Source: Scardovia wiggsiae F0424 (GTDB lineage Bacteria > Actinomycetota > Actinomycetes > Actinomycetales > Bifidobacteriaceae). From it: a DNA stretch of 64,000 nucleotides. The DNA lies in contig NZ_AKCI01000001.1 of assembly GCF_000269605.1 (NCBI RefSeq), forward strand, positions 372,001 through 436,000, in the 5' to 3' direction. Positions within the stretch are counted from its first letter, which is position 1. Every line of letters begins with the position of its first letter. The notes under the pieces are model-generated. The model saw nothing but the letters and a program-made list of their open reading frames with translations, was not told where the DNA came from and searched no databases. Below are positions 37,584-47,016 of the stretch, piece by piece. Position numbers and translations under genes: made by a program.

Positions 37584-39188
37584 TTACCTGTTATTGGCGG
37601 AAAGGAGGCCTGAGCAGTCAGACATCCACTGTTCTACATCATCTGCCTGCTTAGGGATATCGATACTCAGCCATTCCGGGCCGCTTTCAGTCATAAGGAC
37701 ATCATCCTCGATACGGATGCCAACACCGCGGAATTCAGGGGGCACAAGCATATCGTTCTCTTTGAAATATAATCCCGGCTCAATAGTAAAAATCATTCCA
37801 GGGGTCAGCGGGGCACCCTGATACTCTTCATACCGCGCCTGGGAGCAGTCATGTACGTCCAGCCCGAGATGATGGGCGACCCCGCATGCATGCCATCTGC
37901 GATGCTGCTGGCCTTCAGGGCTCAGAGATTCTTCCACGCTCACCGGCAGGATACCCCATGAATGAAGGGCTTCGGCCAGGACACGCATGCATGCTTTATG
38001 GATATCGGAATAAGTAGCACCGGGTTTCGCTGCCTCAAAACCTGCCTGCTGCGCATCAAGCACCACCTGATACAGGCTGCGCTGGAAATCGGTAAAATGG
38101 CCGTTAGTAGGGAAAGTCCGCGTAATATCTGCGGTGTACAGGCTGTCAACTTCAACGCCGGCATCAATGAGCAGAAGATCGCCCGATTCTATGCTTCCCG
38201 TATTGCGCATCCAATGAAGGGTAGGGGCGTGTGCTCCGGAAGCAACGATAGTACTGTACCCTTCGGTATTGCCCTGTTCACGTGCGTTCGCATTGAACTG
38301 GCCTTCAAGTATCCGTTCGCCGCGGCTGCTGCCAAGCGCCTGCGGCAGTGCGGAAAGCATACGGCTGAAACCGTCTTTGGTGGCTGCGATCGCCTTGCGC
38401 ATTTCGCTGATCTCATACGGATCCTTGAGCATGCGCTGGACCGATGCTGCCTGGTAAAGCGCATCATCATCGCTGAGTACTGCTGAGATATCAGCATATC
38501 CGTTTTTTTTGCGCATGGCATCGATCTGACCGGTCAGGGCAGGGTCTGCGTTACGGATAATACGTACATGGATACCCCCGTCGCTGGCAGAAACATTGCG
38601 GCCTACAGCATCATCAAAATCAGCTATATCCGCGGTATGTATCCCCGTCATGGTTTCCAGGCCTTTAAGCCCCGGACGGGCGCCTACCCAATATTCGCCG
38701 TATGCAGCTGAACGGTAGTAGTCGGAAGTCGTCTGATCACTCCGGGGATGGGCATACAGCGTTGCGCTATGGGTCTCTTCTGTACCTGCATCCTTCCCGC
38801 TTTGGCCTGAAAGCACAGGCTCAAGCACAAGTATGGCACCAGCCTCATAATCCTGGCCAAGGCCTGTATAATAGGCGAACGCCGAATCCGGACGGAAAGC
38901 GTAATCGCAGTCGTCATTGCGGACTTTCGGCTGCCCCGCGGGGATGATAAGGCGCTCGCCAGCGAACTTCCTGCCGAGGGCCCTGAGACGTGCAGGGGTA
39001 TACCGGGAGGAGTCCAGAGGCTTTATATCACTGCTTTCTTCACCCCACCCGGTAAGCATGAACTTTTCAAAATCTGTGGACTCAGGGCGCAATGTGCGGT
39101 TATGGCTGCGCCCAGTCTGTGCGGATTCTCCTGCAAGCGTTGTTTCATCAGGATGCTGCTGGCCTTCTGTTTTCTGGCTGTTTGTCAT
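37584..39188 (-). CDS. pepP: Xaa-Pro aminopeptidase (M24B metallopeptidase)
   Basis: Removes N-terminal residues before proline. From ATG 39188 (GGGGGA upstream) it has 534 residues; a longer start at 39227 lacks support. The N-terminal AMP_N domain carries RLIIPAGQPKVRNDDCDYAFR, in two conserved pieces. The pita-bread domain shows the metal ligands in LLIDAGVEVDSLYTADITRTF (two Asp), HHLGLDVHD (His), MIFTIEPGLY (Glu) and GIRIEDDVL (Glu). All five ligands are present, so activity is expected. Confidence 0.93.
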   Translation of the reverse strand: MTNSQKTEGQQHPDETTLAGESAQTGRSHNRTLRPESTDFEKFMLTGWGEESSDIKPLDSSRYTPARLRALGRKFAGERLIIPAGQPKVRNDDCDYAFRPDSAFAYYTGLGQDYEAGAILVLEPVLSGQSGKDAGTEETHSATLYAHPRSDQTTSDYYRSAAYGEYWVGARPGLKGLETMTGIHTADIADFDDAVGRNVSASDGGIHVRIIRNADPALTGQIDAMRKKNGYADISAVLSDDDALYQAASVQRMLKDPYEISEMRKAIAATKDGFSRMLSALPQALGSSRGERILEGQFNANAREQGNTEGYSTIVASGAHAPTLHWMRNTGSIESGDLLLIDAGVEVDSLYTADITRTFPTNGHFTDFQRSLYQVVLDAQQAGFEAAKPGATYSDIHKACMRVLAEALHSWGILPVSVEESLSPEGQQHRRWHACGVAHHLGLDVHDCSQARYEEYQGAPLTPGMIFTIEPGLYFKENDMLVPPEFRGVGIRIEDDVLMTESGPEWLSIDIPKQADDVEQWMSDCSGLLSANNR

Positions 39189-39282
39189 GGTTCCCCCAGC
39201 TGTTGCGTGTATAAGGTTATATCCCAACTATAGGGACAGAGGGCGATAATCTAGTCCGCTTATTGGCTTAAAATCGGGGATT

Positions 39283-40884
39283 ATGTCGCAGGAGTTTCCG
39301 CAGGAGTTTCCGCAGGGCGGCCGCATGGCTTTGCATGAAGTATATCAGGAGATTATGTCTCGCGCCCCAGAGCATGATTTTGACCCGTCACTTGACCGTA
39401 TGGCAATGGTCCTGGATTTTCTTGGGCATCCTGAAAAATCTTTCAGGGTCATCCATGTTACCGGGACGAACGGCAAAGGGTCAACCTCCTATATGGCGGA
39501 GTCGCTGTGCCGCGCATATGGCCTGCGGACAGGGCTGTATACATCGCCGCATATCCAGAGCGTAACAGAGCGTATCTCTATTGATGGCCAGCATGTCAGC
39601 GATGAACAGTTCGTTGACCTTTATTGCCAGGTCAAAGATTTTATTGATATGGCAGACCGGCGCAGCATTGAATCAGGCGGCCCCAGGATGAGTTTTTTTG
39701 AGGTCCTCACTGCTATGGCTGTGTGGGCTTTTGCGGATGCGCCGGTCGATGTGGCAATCGTTGAAGTTGGTATGGGCGGGACCTGGGATGCAACTAATGT
39801 CCTGGATGCTGATGCTGCAGTTATCGGGCCTGTTGATATGGACCATATGCAGTGGCTTGGGGATTCTGTTGAACAGATAGCTGCTGAAAAAGCAGGGATA
39901 ATCAAGCAGGGGTCAGCTGTGATCGTAGGGCCCCAGGAGCATGCGTCTGTTATGCCGGTTATTGAGGAAGCTGCCGCACGGGCAGGGGCGGTTTCAGTCC
40001 AGCGGGACGGCCAGGAGATTAATGTTGTGGAACGCATGCCTGCCGTCGGCGGGCAGCTTGCCACCCTCCAGACCGGTAACGGGATATATCGCGATATCCC
40101 AATATCGGCATTTGGCCGGTACCAGGCCCATAATGCTGTGGCAGCGCTTGCCGCCGCCGAAACAGTTATCCCGGTCTCCGGACAGCTGGATACTGGTGTT
40201 GTTTCCCAGGCGCTGCAGACAGTGAGGATCCCCGGGAGAGTAGAGATCATCCGCTCATCGCCAACAATCATCCTTGATGGCGGGCATAATATCCAGGCAG
40301 TGGGCGCTGTCCGTGATGCTATAGAGGAGAACTTTGATTTCAGGCAGCTGATAGGCGTCGTTTCCATGATGAAGGATAAAGACGTGGAATCGGTGCTGGG
40401 GATCATGGAGCCGATATTGGAAAAGCTTATAGTCACGCAGAACTCGTGGGGTTCCCGTGTCATGCCGGCTGATGAGTTGGAATCAATCGCTATCGGTGTT
40501 TTCGGCCCTGACCGCGTTATCCGTCAGGACAGCCTGCCTGATGCTATCCAGCAGGCTGTTGACCTGGTAGACAGCGATGATGACCTGGGTGTGGGGTATG
40601 GCCATGGAATACTTGTGTTTGGCAGTTTCGTAACTGTAGGCGATGCCCGTACCCTGCTGGAAGAAAGGCCCGGAGAGCAGCTGGAACATGCTATGTCCCT
40701 GCACGATACCCATAACGCTTCATCTGCTTCGCGGGCAGGCGATGAAGATCCCCTTGCAGGCTATCTGCAGGAAGTCATGCATGACGGTCTTACGGACATT
40801 GATTATTATGAACCGGATTTTGACGGCCCTGTTCCCGGACATGGGAATGGTCAGGCTGACGCCGGTAAAGAGGATAATGGATAA
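39283..40884 (+). CDS. folC: Folylpolyglutamate synthase / dihydrofolate synthase
   Basis: Mur-ligase-fold enzyme that glutamylates folates. The 533-residue protein has the P-loop HVTGTNGKGSTSYM near residue 60, SPHIQSVTERISIDG, the metal block VEVGMGGTWDATN, PVDMDHMQWLG and the C-terminal LDGGHNIQA. ATG 39283 has only GGGGA upstream. ATG 39325 (MALHEVYQEIMSRAPEHDF) matches the normal family start better. In that case the tandem QEFPQEFP stretch would be untranslated. A polar tail of about 60 residues follows the conserved core. smc begins 33 bases later. Confidence 0.94.
   Translation: MSQEFPQEFPQGGRMALHEVYQEIMSRAPEHDFDPSLDRMAMVLDFLGHPEKSFRVIHVTGTNGKGSTSYMAESLCRAYGLRTGLYTSPHIQSVTERISIDGQHVSDEQFVDLYCQVKDFIDMADRRSIESGGPRMSFFEVLTAMAVWAFADAPVDVAIVEVGMGGTWDATNVLDADAAVIGPVDMDHMQWLGDSVEQIAAEKAGIIKQGSAVIVGPQEHASVMPVIEEAAARAGAVSVQRDGQEINVVERMPAVGGQLATLQTGNGIYRDIPISAFGRYQAHNAVAALAAAETVIPVSGQLDTGVVSQALQTVRIPGRVEIIRSSPTIILDGGHNIQAVGAVRDAIEENFDFRQLIGVVSMMKDKDVESVLGIMEPILEKLIVTQNSWGSRVMPADELESIAIGVFGPDRVIRQDSLPDAIQQAVDLVDSDDDLGVGYGHGILVFGSFVTVGDARTLLEERPGEQLEHAMSLHDTHNASSASRAGDEDPLAGYLQEVMHDGLTDIDYYEPDFDGPVPGHGNGQADAGKEDNG
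39289..39312 (+). repeat. Perfect 12-bp tandem duplication at the folC start
   Basis: CAGGAGTTTCCG occurs twice in a row, followed by a partial third copy (CAGGGCGG). Each unit contains CAGGAG, a possible ribosome site for the downstream ATG at 39325. Confidence 0.9.
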
Positions 40885-40917
40885 TTAAACAGGAATGTTT
40901 AAGGATAATTAAAGTTT

Positions 40918-43900
40918 ATGTACGTTAAAGAGCTGACTATAAGAGGATTCAAGTCATTCGCCAATATGACTACCCTCCGGTTCGAACCCGGCATTACTGC
41001 AGTTGTCGGGCCTAATGGCTCCGGGAAATCGAATATAGTTGATGCGCTTGCCTGGGTAATGGGCGAGCAGGGTGTTAAAACCCTTCGCGGTACATCAATG
41101 GAAGATGTGATTTTTGCGGGGACTTCGTCACGCCCGCCTCTTGGGCGTGCGCAGGTATCGCTGACGATCGATAATTCTGACGGTACACTGGATATTGAAT
41201 ATTCTGAAGTCACTATAAGCCGCACGATCTTCCGCAACGGCGGCTCGGAGTATGCGATCAACGGTTCACCCGTGCGGCTCCTTGATATCCAGGAGCTTCT
41301 GAGCGATACGGGGCTGGGCTCACATATGCATGTTGTTGTAGGACAGGGCAGGCTTGATTCCATTCTGCGTGCAACCCCTGCTGACAACAGGGCATTCATC
41401 GAAGAAGCGGCGGGCATCCTCAAACACCGCAGGCGCAAGGAACGGGCTCTGCGCAAACTCCAGACGACCCAGGAAAACCTTGACCGTCTTGATGACCTGC
41501 TCCAGGAGATCCAGCGCCAGCTGGGACCGTTACGCAGGCAGGCCAGGGTGTCGCGGAGGGCTGACAGCATACAGGTAATACTGCGGGATGCAAAAAGCAG
41601 GCTGTACGCTGATGATGCAGTGAAAATAATACAGATGAGGGACAGCATACGCCGTGATCTTGCGCAGATCCGTTCACAGCTGTCTGCCCGGCAGCAGGAA
41701 CTTACTGAAACTAAAGTCGAAATAGAGCGTTTAGAGGAGCTGACGAGCAAGTCCAGCCCTGCGATAGATGCCGTTAACCAGACATGGCATGATATGTCGC
41801 AGATAGAGGAGAGGCTTGCTTCGCTCAGCGCCCTTGCCCAGGAGAGGGAACGTTCGTGGCAGTCCCGTATCGCCCCCGTATCGGGGGACGATCCCGACAT
41901 CCTCCGTAAGCGTGCTGATGAGCTTGAGTTTCAGGCGGAGGAAGAGGAAACCCGCGTGCAGGATGTGCGCCTGCAGCTGGACAAGGAAACCGAGAAACGG
42001 GCTGCTGCGGAAAAGCAGCTTGCTTCCCTCAGACAGATGATCGCCCAGCTTCGTAAAAGTGCGCAGGAGCGTGATGCCAGAGTATCCCGGATCCGTGAAA
42101 TGCTGGCCCGCCAGGAGGCGCAGAAACAGGCATCTGCTGACCGCAGGGCTGACCTTATTTCTCAGAAAGACTCTCTGGAAAAGCAGCTGGCACAGGAACA
42201 GGAGCATGCACAGGAACTGCAGCTGAAACATGATGGCCTGGAGGAACTGGCCGGTGACGAGCTGGATAAGGTCCGGCAAAAGGCTGAGGAGGCCCGTAAT
42301 GAGCTGGATCAGGCGCGGAGCATCCATCGCGATATCGAGTCAAAAATCATTTCGCTGCAGGCTAAGGCAGATGCGCTTGATGATACTTTGCAGGCCCGCA
42401 ATACGTCAGGCGGCCTGGAACGGCATAAAGATATTGAAACGCTGGGACGCCTGTCGGCATATATACGTATTGATGAAGGCTGGGAAGAAGCCATTTCAAA
42501 AGCTTTGGGCCCTTTTGCCAGTGCCGTCGTCATCCCGCAGCATGATGGTATTGCGCCGGCAATGCGGATAGCACACGATGAAAAGATCGGCAGGGCAGTT
42601 GTTGTTGCTCCGTCAGACGGAGGATCGCGGCAGGCCCGCCGCAGCAGTCCCCATAAAGGCGGTCCCCATAAAAAGGGCATAAGGCCTGCGTGCTCAGTGA
42701 TCAGCATCAATCCTCATACACCGGATCCGGCGGTAGCAGCACATATCGTGGAATCGCTCTCGGTCCTTCTTGATGATGTGGCACTTGCTGATTCCCTGGA
42801 CGACGCTGTATCTGTGTTCGACAGTGCGCTTGGCGGCGGTGATGGCGTTTCTTCCCTGTATTCCCAGATAGTGGCTGCTTCCGGGGAACTGATGACACCG
42901 GTTGGTGCGGTTGGGGGCTCATCGAGATCCCCAAGCGACCTCAGCCTTGCAGCGCGCCGGGATAAAGCCCTTTCGCAGTGCGAAGAGCTGAAGCGGCAGG
43001 CAGAAGGGTATGAGGCTGCTATCGGCACGGCTCAGCAGAAATATGATGTTCTCCGGGTGCAGGTTGAAGAGGCCAGGACTAAGCTCACTGAGGACCGTAT
43101 ACATCGCGAACAGCTTGGCAGGGATATTGATGCGGCTGCACAGTCGATGGAAAGCATCCGCCACCGGATACTCCAGATTGAAGAAAAGATATCATCGGTT
43201 GCAGATGCGCAGGAAGCGTGCGCCCGTACTATCGGTAATCTTGCTTCTGAGCTCGAAGCTGCGGCGCACGCAGATGAAACGGATATGAGTGCCGATGATA
43301 TGGGGAAGCAGGAAACCGAACTGGAATCGCAGCTCAGCGATGCCCGTGAACGTGAAGTAGCTGCACAGATAGCATGGAATGAGTCAGACCGGAAGTACCA
43401 GTCATTGCAGCGTCAGGCGGCACTCCTCAGGGATAATGCTGAACAGGCCGCTGCCCGTCGTAAACATATTACTGAACAGAACAGCCGGTATTCCCAGAAA
43501 GCGCATAAGGCTGCGCAGATATCACACCTTGCAGCAGAAGCGGCCCGGATGCTCCATACACAGCTGGAGCGTGTGGCCCGCAGGCGTGAAGAACTCCAGT
43601 CGCAGGTATCTTCACATGACGAGGCCCTTACCCGGCTGCGCACTATCCGCAACAGCCTTGAACCCCAGGTTGATGCGCTGTCCAGGAAAGAGCGTGACAG
43701 CGATGTCCAGCGTGAGCGCATTGCTGCCCAGCTGGGGCAGATAACGCAGAAAGTTCTTGATGATCTCGGTCTGACTGTTGATGGGCTGCTCAGGTCTTAT
43801 GGTCCGGCGCTTCCCGTCCCGGTGCTTGATGACGCAGGCATTCCTGTCCCGCTGGCGCCGGACAGCAGTGATATTCCTGGCAGCAGCGCTGCCCGCAGCG

Positions 43901-44697
43901 ATCCGGCTGACGACGATCCGGATGGCAGAGATACCGCTGAAGTTCCGTCAGGGACTGCTTTTGACCCTTCTGATGCTGATTACATACGCTCACATTTCAA
44001 AACTGTGGAGTATAACCGTTCCGAACAGGAGAAACGCCTTGCCAAAGCCCAGCGTGACCTCGCAGCCCTGGGCAAGGTAAACCCGCTGGCTACCGAAGAA
44101 TACGATGCCCTGCAGACGCGGCACCAGTACCTGAGCCAGCAGCGCAACGATGTTGTTTCCTCCCGTAATGACGTGATGAAACTCATCAAGAGCCTCGATG
44201 CAACAATGATCGAAGTTTTCAAGGAGGCGTTTGAAGATACGGCCCGAGCATTTGAAAAAGTATTTGCCACACTTTTCCCGGGAGGTACAGGGCGTTTAAG
44301 GCTTGATGATCCGGAAGACCTCCTGGCTACCGGGGTAATAGTTGAGGCAAGTCCTGCAGGCAAACGGGTCAAACAGCTGACGCTGCTGTCCGGAGGGGAA
44401 CGTTCCCTGACCGCCCTGGCGCTCCTGTTTGCCATCTTTACTGCACGCCCGAGCCCGTTTTACATACTGGATGAAGTCGAGGCCGCCCTTGATGACATCA
44501 ATCTGACACGGCTGCTCAATGCGCTTAACGATCTGCGTATGCGTTCGCAGCTGATCATCATTACCCATCAGCAGAGGACGATGAGCATTGCGGATGTCCT
44601 GTACGGTGTGACTATGCGTTCGGACGGTGTTACTGCGGTAGTTTCACAGAAACTGAAACAGGGCAGTATGCAGCTTGACGGTCCTGCGGACAGCTGA
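40918..44697 (+). CDS. smc: Chromosome segregation ATPase SMC
   Basis: Condensin subunit that extrudes and organises DNA loops. The 1259-residue protein has the N-terminal head with Walker A GPNGSGKS (31-38) and FRNGGSEYAINGSPVRL in two parts, a long coiled coil (about 170-500), a hinge domain (about 500-680) and a second coiled coil. The C-terminal head has the signature LSGGERSLTALALL and Walker B ILDEVEAALDD. An acidic, Pro/Asp-rich insert around residues 975-1015 interrupts the second arm near the head. Convergent with the cross-bridge operon. Confidence 0.97.
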   Translation: MYVKELTIRGFKSFANMTTLRFEPGITAVVGPNGSGKSNIVDALAWVMGEQGVKTLRGTSMEDVIFAGTSSRPPLGRAQVSLTIDNSDGTLDIEYSEVTISRTIFRNGGSEYAINGSPVRLLDIQELLSDTGLGSHMHVVVGQGRLDSILRATPADNRAFIEEAAGILKHRRRKERALRKLQTTQENLDRLDDLLQEIQRQLGPLRRQARVSRRADSIQVILRDAKSRLYADDAVKIIQMRDSIRRDLAQIRSQLSARQQELTETKVEIERLEELTSKSSPAIDAVNQTWHDMSQIEERLASLSALAQERERSWQSRIAPVSGDDPDILRKRADELEFQAEEEETRVQDVRLQLDKETEKRAAAEKQLASLRQMIAQLRKSAQERDARVSRIREMLARQEAQKQASADRRADLISQKDSLEKQLAQEQEHAQELQLKHDGLEELAGDELDKVRQKAEEARNELDQARSIHRDIESKIISLQAKADALDDTLQARNTSGGLERHKDIETLGRLSAYIRIDEGWEEAISKALGPFASAVVIPQHDGIAPAMRIAHDEKIGRAVVVAPSDGGSRQARRSSPHKGGPHKKGIRPACSVISINPHTPDPAVAAHIVESLSVLLDDVALADSLDDAVSVFDSALGGGDGVSSLYSQIVAASGELMTPVGAVGGSSRSPSDLSLAARRDKALSQCEELKRQAEGYEAAIGTAQQKYDVLRVQVEEARTKLTEDRIHREQLGRDIDAAAQSMESIRHRILQIEEKISSVADAQEACARTIGNLASELEAAAHADETDMSADDMGKQETELESQLSDAREREVAAQIAWNESDRKYQSLQRQAALLRDNAEQAAARRKHITEQNSRYSQKAHKAAQISHLAAEAARMLHTQLERVARRREELQSQVSSHDEALTRLRTIRNSLEPQVDALSRKERDSDVQRERIAAQLGQITQKVLDDLGLTVDGLLRSYGPALPVPVLDDAGIPVPLAPDSSDIPGSSAARSDPADDDPDGRDTAEVPSGTAFDPSDADYIRSHFKTVEYNRSEQEKRLAKAQRDLAALGKVNPLATEEYDALQTRHQYLSQQRNDVVSSRNDVMKLIKSLDATMIEVFKEAFEDTARAFEKVFATLFPGGTGRLRLDDPEDLLATGVIVEASPAGKRVKQLTLLSGGERSLTALALLFAIFTARPSPFYILDEVEAALDDINLTRLLNALNDLRMRSQLIIITHQQRTMSIADVLYGVTMRSDGVTAVVSQKLKQGSMQLDGPADS

Positions 44698-44772
44698 TAT
44701 CCGTTCTTATCTGTCTCTGGATCTCCGTCCTGCTACACGAGTATCAGCGGATACGGATACACGGGAACGCAG

Positions 44773-45864
44773 TTACCCCTTTTTAGTATTTTTACTGTTT
44801 TTGTTTTTATTATTTGCAAAAATAGAACGGATATCGAAATGCCGGATTTTCTGCATCATAGTAAGCAGGGAATATGTCACTTTCCGGATCGGGAAATCGC
44901 GTTCAGGTGAAACAGGGGTGATATTTTCGGTGAATTTCGTTTTGAATTCATTCAATCCCATCAGGCTCGGCGCAAAGCCGCTGCCAATACCCATAAGGTC
45001 GTATTCGGTGATACCCTGTTTGCCCAGCTCGCAGCATTCGGCAAAAAGGAGCCTGTCAGTCACATGCATTTTCCGCGCATCTGAACGCATTGCAGCATAG
45101 TATCTTACGGCATGCGTACCGCTGACGGTGATGATGGACCATGCTACCACGGCACCGTCAGCACGCGCTGCAAAGACCCGGCAATGCGCGGGACCCAGGC
45201 TTGTTATCATATCAGCATAGTTCTTCATAGGTGCGGGGGCAAAACCATCCCGTGAACCCGTATCTTTCATAACTTCGTAGTAAGGTGTGAAATCTGCAAT
45301 TGCCAAATCTGTCTCATCTGTGCATACCGCTTCACATTCGCGCAGCGATTTCCTCACGTCACGGCGTCCGCGCCGTTTCATACGTGAAAGGATCTCGTCT
45401 TCGCCTCCCGTAACATCAATAATAACAGTCTGATCATAGGGGACGGTCGAAAGGACAGCATGGCTTTCGGGCAGCTGCCTGCTGGATGCCATGCGCACAA
45501 AAACGATATCCGGTGCATGACGGCGTACAAACTGTGTTACAGCATGGAGGACAGCAGATTCGCGCGCAGCAGCGTCAGTGCTGTCCCTGTTCGCTTCTGC
45601 TGCATCCTGTGCAGCCGCGACAAGGAGGACCGGTCCGTGCGCTGCCCTCAGGAAATGGTATCCGTGGGTAGAATACCTGATAAGGCTTATAAGGGCTACA
45701 ACAGCATGCCCGTCATTGACAGTAAGGAAATGCCATGGTGATCGCCCCTCGACCATATCCTGATATCGTGCCCACTCTTCAGTCTGTTCAATAGGCAGGG
45801 TGGCCCCATTATCTGATGCGGTTTTCTGGAATTGCGCACCTGTGACGGGCGATACTGTAAACAT
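44773..45864 (-). CDS. FemABX-family peptidoglycan bridge aminoacyltransferase (second in operon)
   Basis: A 363-residue acyltransferase with two GNAT-like halves, of the group that moves amino acids from aminoacyl-tRNA to the lipid II stem peptide. Family traits include the N-terminal EQTEEWARYQ, the central ILSRMKRRGRRDVRKSLRE (basic helix typical of Fem), YYEVMKDTGSRDGF and the C-terminal GIGSGFAPSLMGLNEFKTKF. The C-terminus is lysine- and asparagine-rich (IFANNKNKNSKNTKKG). The amino acid added cannot be told from sequence. AGGAGG precedes the ATG. Last gene of murE-ligase-fem-fem. Confidence 0.9.
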   Translation of the reverse strand: MFTVSPVTGAQFQKTASDNGATLPIEQTEEWARYQDMVEGRSPWHFLTVNDGHAVVALISLIRYSTHGYHFLRAAHGPVLLVAAAQDAAEANRDSTDAAARESAVLHAVTQFVRRHAPDIVFVRMASSRQLPESHAVLSTVPYDQTVIIDVTGGEDEILSRMKRRGRRDVRKSLRECEAVCTDETDLAIADFTPYYEVMKDTGSRDGFAPAPMKNYADMITSLGPAHCRVFAARADGAVVAWSIITVSGTHAVRYYAAMRSDARKMHVTDRLLFAECCELGKQGITEYDLMGIGSGFAPSLMGLNEFKTKFTENITPVSPERDFPIRKVTYSLLTMMQKIRHFDIRSIFANNKNKNSKNTKKG

Positions 45865-45940
45865 AAGCCTCCTCTGTGTTCGTCAGGACAACTGGTCAAT
45901 TATACTGCCAGGGCATTATTACAGGCTGTATCTGTACAGT

Positions 45941-46942
45941 TCACTGTCCGCCGGCAGTATTCTTCTGCGTGTCATTCCGCTGGTTCCAGCGTGAATGGAG
46001 GCGCATGGCCGTGTTCCATATCCCGGCGAGCGGGTTGAGTGCGCAGTCGAAGGTCCCGATCCAATATGTAGGCTCATTGACCCACAGAAGCTTAAAGTCG
46101 CTTATCCCGTCATTAAGCAGGCCGTTGAGGTCGTATAACCTGCTTCCGCGCTGCTGCGCATCTGTTATAGCCGCCCATTTAAGGGCATAGTTGGCACGCA
46201 GTTTTTTGCCTTTATCGCTTACGGCTCCCCATAGCTCAAAAGCGGTACCGGCACTGGCAGCATTCCACAGGAACGCCTCAGTTTTCCCTTCTGCCTGCGC
46301 CACAAAAATACTGTTGATGCCGTCAAGGCACTCGAAGGCATGGTAATAGAATTCGTCTGAGTGCAGGGCAAAACCGTCGTGGCGCGCGGTATCGTGGTAC
46401 AGTTTCATAATATCGGGCAGGTCGCTGCGCGTAGCCAGCCTGCAGGATACGCCTTCACGCCCGGCTTTGCGTATGTACTGCCGTGCTTTTTTAGAATGGA
46501 TGCTGCGCAGGATATCGTCCTGTGTGCCCGTAAGCGGTATCACGGCGGTTTTGGAGATTAGGACGGTAGGGGAAGGGGACCAGCGGTGCGAAAGGGAAGC
46601 TTCTGTTACAGCAGGATCGATTTTTACGCTGACTGCACGGGTGTTTTCCGCGCACCATGAGGCGCAGGCGTCTGCAACAGTGCTGAGCGGTACTGATGGG
46701 GCGGTTACAGGCCCGCGGGGGATATAGCACATACTGCGGAATGGCCATGGAAGTTTCCGGATAAGTATTTGTGCGGCACCGATCGCGGATCCGCCCTCGG
46801 ATACAGATATCCTGCGGACAGCCCAGGGTCCTGTCTCTGATTTAAGCTCTCCCCACTGCCATGACTGCAGGGGATGCCCTTCAAGGCTTCCCCATAAGCT
46901 GTCCCACGTATGGCGGTCCGTTATTTCAGTTATCTCTGTCAT
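45941..46942 (-). CDS. FemABX-family peptidoglycan bridge aminoacyltransferase (first in operon)
   Basis: A 333-residue protein of the same family as its downstream neighbour but clearly divergent from it, so the two probably add different residues or act in sequence. Traits are HPLQSWQWGELKSETG, CYIPRGPV, SIHSKKARQYIRKAGREGV (basic helix), LYHDTARHDGF and the C-terminal LYDLNGLLNDGISDFKLLW. AGGTGAG precedes the ATG. It lies 74 bases downstream of the D-aspartate-ligase-like gene. Confidence 0.91.
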   Translation of the reverse strand: MTEITEITDRHTWDSLWGSLEGHPLQSWQWGELKSETGPWAVRRISVSEGGSAIGAAQILIRKLPWPFRSMCYIPRGPVTAPSVPLSTVADACASWCAENTRAVSVKIDPAVTEASLSHRWSPSPTVLISKTAVIPLTGTQDDILRSIHSKKARQYIRKAGREGVSCRLATRSDLPDIMKLYHDTARHDGFALHSDEFYYHAFECLDGINSIFVAQAEGKTEAFLWNAASAGTAFELWGAVSDKGKKLRANYALKWAAITDAQQRGSRLYDLNGLLNDGISDFKLLWVNEPTYWIGTFDCALNPLAGIWNTAMRLHSRWNQRNDTQKNTAGGQ

Positions 46943-47016
46943 TTCTCACCTGGCTGTGCTGTGCTGTACTGTATCTGTCAGGATACTGAGGGTAGCTGGG
47001 AGTTACCCGGCAGCCC

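Noticed and set aside
39621-40463. Long minus-strand open frame (280 codons) opposite folC
   Set aside because: Ser/Thr/Pro-rich composition typical of an antisense shadow; folC on the other strand is certain.
40899-41900. Minus-strand open frame of 333 codons opposite smc
   Set aside because: Arg/Ser-rich shadow of the SMC head and coiled coil.
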